Below are positions 59,220-64,000 of a stretch of DNA of 64,000 nucleotides, piece after piece. The notes under the pieces were generated by a model, which was given only the letters and a program-made list of their open reading frames with translations, had not been told where the DNA came from and made no database searches. Every line of letters begins with the position of its first letter. Positions within the stretch are counted from its first letter, which is position 1. Made by a program: the position numbers and the translations under genes. Source of the stretch: Gammaproteobacteria bacterium (GTDB lineage: Bacteria; Pseudomonadota; Gammaproteobacteria; Pseudomonadales; Pseudohongiellaceae); contig JAJFKE010000028.1 of assembly GCA_021773355.1 (NCBI GenBank), forward strand, positions 30,754 to 94,753. The letters are read 5' to 3'.

Positions 59220-60110
59220 CTAGTTAAGCGCAACACACATTAGATCTTCGGCAATGCTAAGCCGGCCCGTGTAGATGGCTTGCAAGGCGGCGAGATTGGC
59301 TTCGAAGTTCTGATTCATGGACAGATGACTCAACATTAACTGTTCCACTTCTGCATCGACGGCAATCTGCGCCCAGACACTTGGCTTAGCATGGAGATCG
59401 CCCCTACCCGAACCATCTTCGTTGCCCGCGAAGTGAACTATAAGAAGATCGACGCCTCTGACAAATTCCACAAACCGTGGATCGGAACCGTTCTGATCGC
59501 TGCTGAAGGCAATGCTGACCTCGCCCACATTTACACGATAGGCAAGTGTAGGCACTTCTCCATGAGGTACGCCCAGCGCCAGCAACGTAAAATTATCTGT
59601 GCGCAAAATTTCACCGCCGGGACCATTCACATCCACGCCGATCGGCTCCACCTCAAAACGTCTGTTCACTGTGCGGAAAACTCCAGCGTCGCCAAACAGT
59701 CCATCGAGATATTCCTGTACTGAAGGAAACTCTGCGGAACCGGTAGGACCCGCAATTTGCAGCGAGCCCGTCTGCGGCCACAGCAGTGCAGGCAGTTCTG
59801 CAGAATGATCAGGATGGAAATGGCTGATTGCCAGCGCAGACAGATCGTTGATTGCAGCACCGGCTTTGCCAAAATTAGCAAAGGTTCCACCGCCTGCGTC
59901 CACCATTAGCCGGCTGGCACCGTCGATCCAGAGCAGATAACCCGCAGAAGCCCGACCGGCTCCGAAGGGACCACCTGAGCCGAGAACCTGAACTGCGAGT
60001 GTCTGATCCACACATTGACTAGCCGGCTGAGCCTGAGCAGGCAGGGAAACAAACAGCACGGCAACTAAAAGCAATTGAGCAAAAAAATTGGTCGGAGTCT
60101 TGTTTGGCAT
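59220..60110 (-). CDS. Exported metallo-beta-lactamase-fold hydrolase, RNase-Z/arylsulfatase-like
   Basis: The 296-aa protein has a signal peptide (LLLVAVLFVSLPAQA) and the SHFHPDHSAELPAL metal motif, a GVPHGEVPTLAYRVN second ligand region, SSDQNGSD for the bridging Asp, and a late LSHLSMN. The order fits the AtsA/RNase-Z-like MBL branch. Being exported, it is more likely to act on a small ester or phosphodiester than on tRNA. It is distinct from the lactonase-like protein at 18593. Confidence 0.85.
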   Translation of the reverse strand: MPNKTPTNFFAQLLLVAVLFVSLPAQAQPASQCVDQTLAVQVLGSGGPFGAGRASAGYLLWIDGASRLMVDAGGGTFANFGKAGAAINDLSALAISHFHPDHSAELPALLWPQTGSLQIAGPTGSAEFPSVQEYLDGLFGDAGVFRTVNRRFEVEPIGVDVNGPGGEILRTDNFTLLALGVPHGEVPTLAYRVNVGEVSIAFSSDQNGSDPRFVEFVRGVDLLIVHFAGNEDGSGRGDLHAKPSVWAQIAVDAEVEQLMLSHLSMNQNFEANLAALQAIYTGRLSIAEDLMCVALN

Positions 60111-60289
60111 GGGTCACAGAATAGTTGGGCTGAGATAAAAAATACAGCCATTTGCGCTGTTGCGCTGTAATGGGGCCAGCGGTCTTGAGTTTATAGGCAA
60201 TTCATTCTGAATTATCAGGAAAAGCGGATTGGACTTAAAAGAATTTAGCTCTTATTCTCTGCAAGTGGTTTTTAGGGCCTGAGATAACA

Positions 60290-61714
60290 ATGAAAACAAC
60301 AAGTACGCTAACAATTATTTTTCTCTTTCTGAGCAGCTCGGTACTGGCTCAAAATCTGATAAGTGAATCTCTGACTAAGGCGCGCGCAAGCGATGGCAAA
60401 TACATAAGCTGGCGAGAACATATAATCGATGACCCAGAGCGAGCAGGCTTTGCCCTTAGCGGCAGTGATGGCCTGGTCATGGGTGATATAGATCTGGATG
60501 GTATAGAAGACATCGTGTCCGTACATGAGTCCGATGCCGAATACGATTCTGCTACCCACACGCCCGGGTTCATACCTCCACCGGAAGGTACAGTGCGTAT
60601 AGCCTTCGGATCAAACGATCCGGATAGTTGGTTCAATATTACCATCGCTGAGGGCACCGACGCCCCCGCTCCTGAAGATGCTGTGATCACTGACTTAAAC
60701 GCTGACGGTTATCTGGATGTGGTGGTTGCCGCCGAGCAATCCCATTTGATTTATTTACAGAATCCTGGCGCGAATGCACGCACAGCGACTTGGCCTAGAC
60801 TGATTTTACCCATGACCCAGGGACGCGGTTCTTATATTCGCGTGTTTGCTGGCGATTTCGATGACGATGGGGTGGACGAACTGACAGCACCCAACAAGGG
60901 CGCACAATCACCCGGGCCTGAAGATTTTGCCCGCTCTACTCCGGTAGAACTGTACAAACTCAACGGTGATCCCTTGCTGGGCGCAAGCTGGCAGCGAAAC
61001 GTGCTGGGTAACTACAGCATTCCGCAAAATGCAGAACCGGTGGATCTGGATGGTGATGGCGATCTCGACATCGTAGTCGGCGCCCGCGGCGATGCACGCC
61101 TAGTCTTTTTTGAAAATACTGCTGCCAACAGTTTGGATTTCACCGAGCATGCCATTGGTATAAACGGTGCCAACATGGGTGGTTTTAATCTGGAGTATGC
61201 CGACCTCAGCAACGACGGCCGTCTGGATATCGTTGGCATGGCCAATAACGGACGCCTGGTCTGGATCGAGCAACCGGCAGACACTGACGACACCTGGAAT
61301 GCCTACACCATAGGGACTATCTTGCCGGACGGTCTGGTGGGCATGGAAATAGCCGACATAGATAATGATGGCGACACCGATATTATGGTTGGCAGCTATA
61401 GCCGCGGACCCCGCACCGGCGATGGCGATGTGGACGTGCACGATGCGCTGGGGCGGTTAGCCTGGTTCGAAAATCCAGGTGAAGCCAAAAACGAATGGAC
61501 GCTGCAAGATATTTCCAGGCGCAAGCGCGGCATGTTCGACAAATTTATAGCACGTGACGTCGATGGAGATGGCGACATGGATTTTCTCGGCACCAGAGGC
61601 AACAGCGCACCCTTCGACGGTGTGTTCTGGCTTGAGCAAGTACGCACGGCTACTGCGGTGGCAAATTTTCAGCGAGCCCGTGCACAGGAAAGTGATGAGA
61701 TACCACTGCCTTAG
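60290..61714 (+). CDS. Exported FG-GAP/VCBS-repeat protein
   Basis: The 474-aa protein has a signal peptide (LTIIFLFLSSSVLAQ) and five to seven calcium-binding repeats of the D-x-D-x-DG-x-D type (GDIDLDGIEDIV, TDLNADGYLDVV, GDFDDDGVDEL, VDLDGDGDLDIV, ADIDNDGDTDIM, RDVDGDGDMDF). These form a beta-propeller like integrin alpha N-termini. It probably binds polysaccharide or another surface ligand. No enzymatic domain is visible. Confidence 0.87.
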   Translation: MKTTSTLTIIFLFLSSSVLAQNLISESLTKARASDGKYISWREHIIDDPERAGFALSGSDGLVMGDIDLDGIEDIVSVHESDAEYDSATHTPGFIPPPEGTVRIAFGSNDPDSWFNITIAEGTDAPAPEDAVITDLNADGYLDVVVAAEQSHLIYLQNPGANARTATWPRLILPMTQGRGSYIRVFAGDFDDDGVDELTAPNKGAQSPGPEDFARSTPVELYKLNGDPLLGASWQRNVLGNYSIPQNAEPVDLDGDGDLDIVVGARGDARLVFFENTAANSLDFTEHAIGINGANMGGFNLEYADLSNDGRLDIVGMANNGRLVWIEQPADTDDTWNAYTIGTILPDGLVGMEIADIDNDGDTDIMVGSYSRGPRTGDGDVDVHDALGRLAWFENPGEAKNEWTLQDISRRKRGMFDKFIARDVDGDGDMDFLGTRGNSAPFDGVFWLEQVRTATAVANFQRARAQESDEIPLP

Positions 61715-61758
61715 ATTTTAAGAATTCAAATAATAAAATTAATAAATAGGAAATAATT

Positions 61759-62196
61759 ATGAGCCTCGTAAATTTTGATTCCATATCCAAACTATTAAAC
61801 GACAACAAGGCAAAGGCAAAGCACAAACAGGAACTGTTTCAGGAAGTAATGTTAATGGTACTGGCTCGAGTGACCCGTGCTGACTCGAACATAGAGAAAG
61901 TTGAAATCACTAGAGTGCAGGAGGTTCTAAAAGAGCAATTGGGCCAGGATTTTTCCGAAGCCGACATTCTAACTGCTGCCTCTTCGGAGATATTCGAGAA
62001 CCAATCTATTGAACGTTATCTTTCCAGTGCTACGCGCAAATTGAACGAGAGAGAGCGGGTTATAATTTTGGCATCGCTTGCTTCTGTTATTCGTAGCGAT
62101 GACGAAGTCCGAGGTTTTGAGTTGGATTTTTTCGACAAAGTTGCACTGTCACTTAAAGCAACGCCATCGGAGATTGCGGGGTTGATCAGTGACTAG
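61759..62196 (+). CDS. TerB-family protein
   Basis: The 145-aa protein is all-helical, with two acidic helix-loop elements typical of TerB (VLARVTRADSNIEKVE and ASLASVIRSDDEVRGFE), where Asp and Glu may bind metal. TerB proteins occur in tellurite-resistance and stress loci; a single TerB with no ter operon is more general. The ATG has AGGAA upstream. It is the last intact gene before the insertion sequence. Confidence 0.83.
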   Translation: MSLVNFDSISKLLNDNKAKAKHKQELFQEVMLMVLARVTRADSNIEKVEITRVQEVLKEQLGQDFSEADILTAASSEIFENQSIERYLSSATRKLNERERVIILASLASVIRSDDEVRGFELDFFDKVALSLKATPSEIAGLISD

Positions 62197-62249
62197 GAAT
62201 TAGGACCAAATCACTGCTTCAATTAATAGGGGTTAGATGTAGTAGTGTC

Positions 62250-63992
62250 ATTACCAAGGGAAACTGGCGGACTAATTACCAAGCGACTTTGTCGTGGCGG
62301 CGTACCAAAGGGGTTGTTCAAGAACAATCACTGTTTCACGGTCAACTGGCCACGGCCATAGAACTTACTCTCTGAATTCTAAGCGCTGTCGTTTGCATCT
62401 GTGCTCGAAGCCATATGCCTCGAACACCATTCGGGCTGATGTCAATTTTATACACCTTTTTCATCTGTCGAGAGACTTGAGCTTGACCCAGATGGGGGTT
62501 ATCAAGAGAAAATTCTATGACGGTTTTTTCCAAATGTTTATCAGCTCGATTTTTGTGGTGATGGTCCTTGGTAATTTGCCGCTTGAGCCCCTCGGGGCCA
62601 TGAGTTTTGAGTATATGCCGGTGTCTGTAAATGGTATCGCGAGACACACCACTCAGTCTGGCGGCCTCGGTGACGTTATTCAGCTCGTCAGCGAGCTTCA
62701 GTACATCCAGTTTTTTTTGGATGTCTAAATCAAACATCGAAGGTTTGGTTGGTTCAATGACCTCAGATACTGTTAAGCGTCTTCCTGCGAAGTACGCGGT
62801 GAACCCTTCGTGATCGAGTGTCCTTATTTCAATGCGCTGTTTGGCAATGCTGTGCTTGAGTGGTGATTCAATTAAGTAGAATTTATTACCGTAGCTGAAC
62901 GTATGGTCGTTGCGTATTTTCCGATAGTCCTTCATCACGCAGATATCGTCTAGATTGATGTGACCAGGAACCGGTGTAAATTCAGAGGTTTCGTTTCTAG
63001 CCATAACCTCAATGTTTTTTTGCCAAAACTGAGGGATGAACACATCCTGCAAGTACCGGTTAGCGTTGCCTCTGTCTTTGATATTATTGAGCCTTAACTC
63101 AGGTATGAGTCTGTCCTGGAAGGTGTCAAACGAGCGCTCAACGCGGCCTTTACCTTGAGGTGAGTTAGCAAAGATGATCTCTATACCCAGCTCGCTACAG
63201 GCACGTTGTACTTGCGAGAAATTACAGCGTTTCGGTCCACCAAAGATGCCAGCCTTGTCCACATAAAGTACTTTGAATGTTCCTTTTTTGGCAATGAAAT
63301 CACGTAGCACTTTCAGGCAACCTAACGTGGTTTCAGAGTCGAAGAACTCGGCATGTATTTCGCTGGTCGCATCATCGATAATAGCGATCAGACAGGATTT
63401 CTTGTCCCCAAACCAACGGTGTGGACTGCCATCCATTTGCAGCATTAAGCCAGGCGACTCCATTCGTTCCCGCTTTTTTCTTACCTGTGATCTTCGCCGT
63501 TTGGCGCGTTTTACATGGTGTATCTCATGCGCCCAACATCTCAAGGTTTCACGTTTGACTTGGATATTTTCGTTATTGGCCAGAAGCTCTCTAAGGTGGC
63601 AAAGATTGACATCAAAGTATTTATCTCTAATCAGCGCTTGCACCGCGCGCTTCACTCCCTCAGAGCTCTTGTTGGCAGGTGATCTACCACTGTTTTGATG
63701 AACGATGAATCGAATGCCTACTTTCTGGTACTTTTTCAGATAGCGTTCTATGGTTCGGCGGGATTTATTAAGTAGTTTGGCCGCATTAACAATATTTGTT
63801 TTACCTTCAGCAACCTTAGCAATAATGTCAGCAGTTAATTGTGCCTTGGAATCCATTTTAATCATCCTCTGCGACTCCCGAGCCTCTAGAAAAAGCTCAG
63901 AAAATCACTGATCAAATAGATCCGTCAATTTCCCTCGGTAATTAATTGCGACAGAATCGCTTGGTAGTTATAGTACGACAGAATCGCTCGGT
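62250..63992 (-). mobile_element. Insertion sequence with ISNCY-type transposase; far end near the window edge
   Basis: A transposase gene is flanked by complementary repeats: ACCAAGCGACTTTGTCG on the left (62278-62294), and on the right two CGACAGAATCGCT(T/C)GGT copies (63949-63965 and 63976-63992). A second pair, ATTACCAAGGGAAACTGGCGG at 62250-62270 and its near-complement at 63922-63942, also matches. The exact tips and target duplication cannot be set, because the right end may continue beyond the window. Confidence 0.78.
62342..63856 (-). CDS. DDE transposase, ISNCY-like
   Basis: The 504-aa protein starts with a helix-turn-helix (TNIVNAAKLLNKSRRTIERYL). A DDE integrase core follows, with acidic residues in LMLQMDGSPHRWFG, FKVLYVDKAGIF and SPQGKGRVERSFD. 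A second helix-turn-helix lies near the C-terminus (VTEAARLSGVSRDTIYRHRHILK), with an IS481-like tail beyond it. The MDGSPHRW and KGRVER blocks are typical of the ISNCY family. I chose the ATG at 63856, nine bases after AGAGG; the Met three codons upstream is the alternative. The frame is intact. Confidence 0.88.
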   Translation of the reverse strand: MDSKAQLTADIIAKVAEGKTNIVNAAKLLNKSRRTIERYLKKYQKVGIRFIVHQNSGRSPANKSSEGVKRAVQALIRDKYFDVNLCHLRELLANNENIQVKRETLRCWAHEIHHVKRAKRRRSQVRKKRERMESPGLMLQMDGSPHRWFGDKKSCLIAIIDDATSEIHAEFFDSETTLGCLKVLRDFIAKKGTFKVLYVDKAGIFGGPKRCNFSQVQRACSELGIEIIFANSPQGKGRVERSFDTFQDRLIPELRLNNIKDRGNANRYLQDVFIPQFWQKNIEVMARNETSEFTPVPGHINLDDICVMKDYRKIRNDHTFSYGNKFYLIESPLKHSIAKQRIEIRTLDHEGFTAYFAGRRLTVSEVIEPTKPSMFDLDIQKKLDVLKLADELNNVTEAARLSGVSRDTIYRHRHILKTHGPEGLKRQITKDHHHKNRADKHLEKTVIEFSLDNPHLGQAQVSRQMKKVYKIDISPNGVRGIWLRAQMQTTALRIQRVSSMAVAS

Positions 63993-64000
63993 GTTAACAA

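Noticed and set aside
1..64000. CRISPR array or prophage
   Set aside because: No regularly spaced repeats, Cas genes or phage structural genes are present; the repeats seen are transposon termini.

Overview
The window is a chromosomal segment of a Gram-negative bacterium. It carries a TonB-dependent outer-membrane receptor, many Sec-type signal peptides and lipoboxes, a PQQ dehydrogenase, two ECF sigma factors and a dense set of exported hydrolases. This fits a marine or otherwise aquatic oligotrophic gammaproteobacterium of the OMG type. The taxon is inference from gene content, because no rRNA or universal marker gene is present.

Layout. 1-2.4 kb: an ECF41-type sigma factor facing a small membrane-protein operon, with two near-perfect ECF41-type promoters between them. 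2.5-7.5 kb: an accessory island with two RAYT-type Y1 transposase elements (one broken), a partial copy and solo ends, the mobile mystery protein A/B pair (XRE regulator plus Fic protein), an orphan 90-aa gene between direct repeats and a histone-H1-like protein. 7.5-19.4 kb: an exported cytochrome/beta-propeller lipoprotein, an ECF sigma/anti-sigma/membrane operon, a ferritin-like hydrolase next to a styrene-oxide-isomerase-like membrane protein, a HAD phosphatase, a TonB receptor and an exported lactonase-like MBL enzyme. 20.0-29.0 kb: an AT-rich biosynthetic island that matches no cluster I know. It has a PLP aminotransferase, a PhyH-type oxygenase, an unrecognised 456-aa protein, an A-T-C nonribosomal peptide synthetase, a D-Ala-D-Ala-ligase-like ATP-grasp enzyme and, convergent, an unrecognised 486-aa protein. 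29.1-35 kb: a flavin reductase, a gamma carbonic anhydrase, a tRNA-Gly gene split by about 74 nt of palindromes, a PQQ dehydrogenase and an AbiE toxin-antitoxin pair whose toxin is frameshifted. 35-62 kb: core-like genes, mostly exported catabolic enzymes (two serine beta-lactamase-fold hydrolases, an M1 and an S9 peptidase, a cupin, MBL, VOC and split-barrel proteins), a MoxR-DUF58-transglutaminase operon, a TetR/DM13 pair with a clear operator, and a NUC1-fold protein that has lost two key catalytic residues. 62.2-64 kb: an insertion sequence with an ISNCY-type DDE transposase and repeated ends.

The best candidates for new biology are the 20-29 kb peptide-type cluster, the interrupted tRNA-Gly, the arginine-substituted nuclease-fold protein and the compact ECF41 regulatory unit. 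Starts were moved from the longest reading frame to the nearest codon with a Shine-Dalgarno sequence or signal peptide wherever the sequence favoured it.
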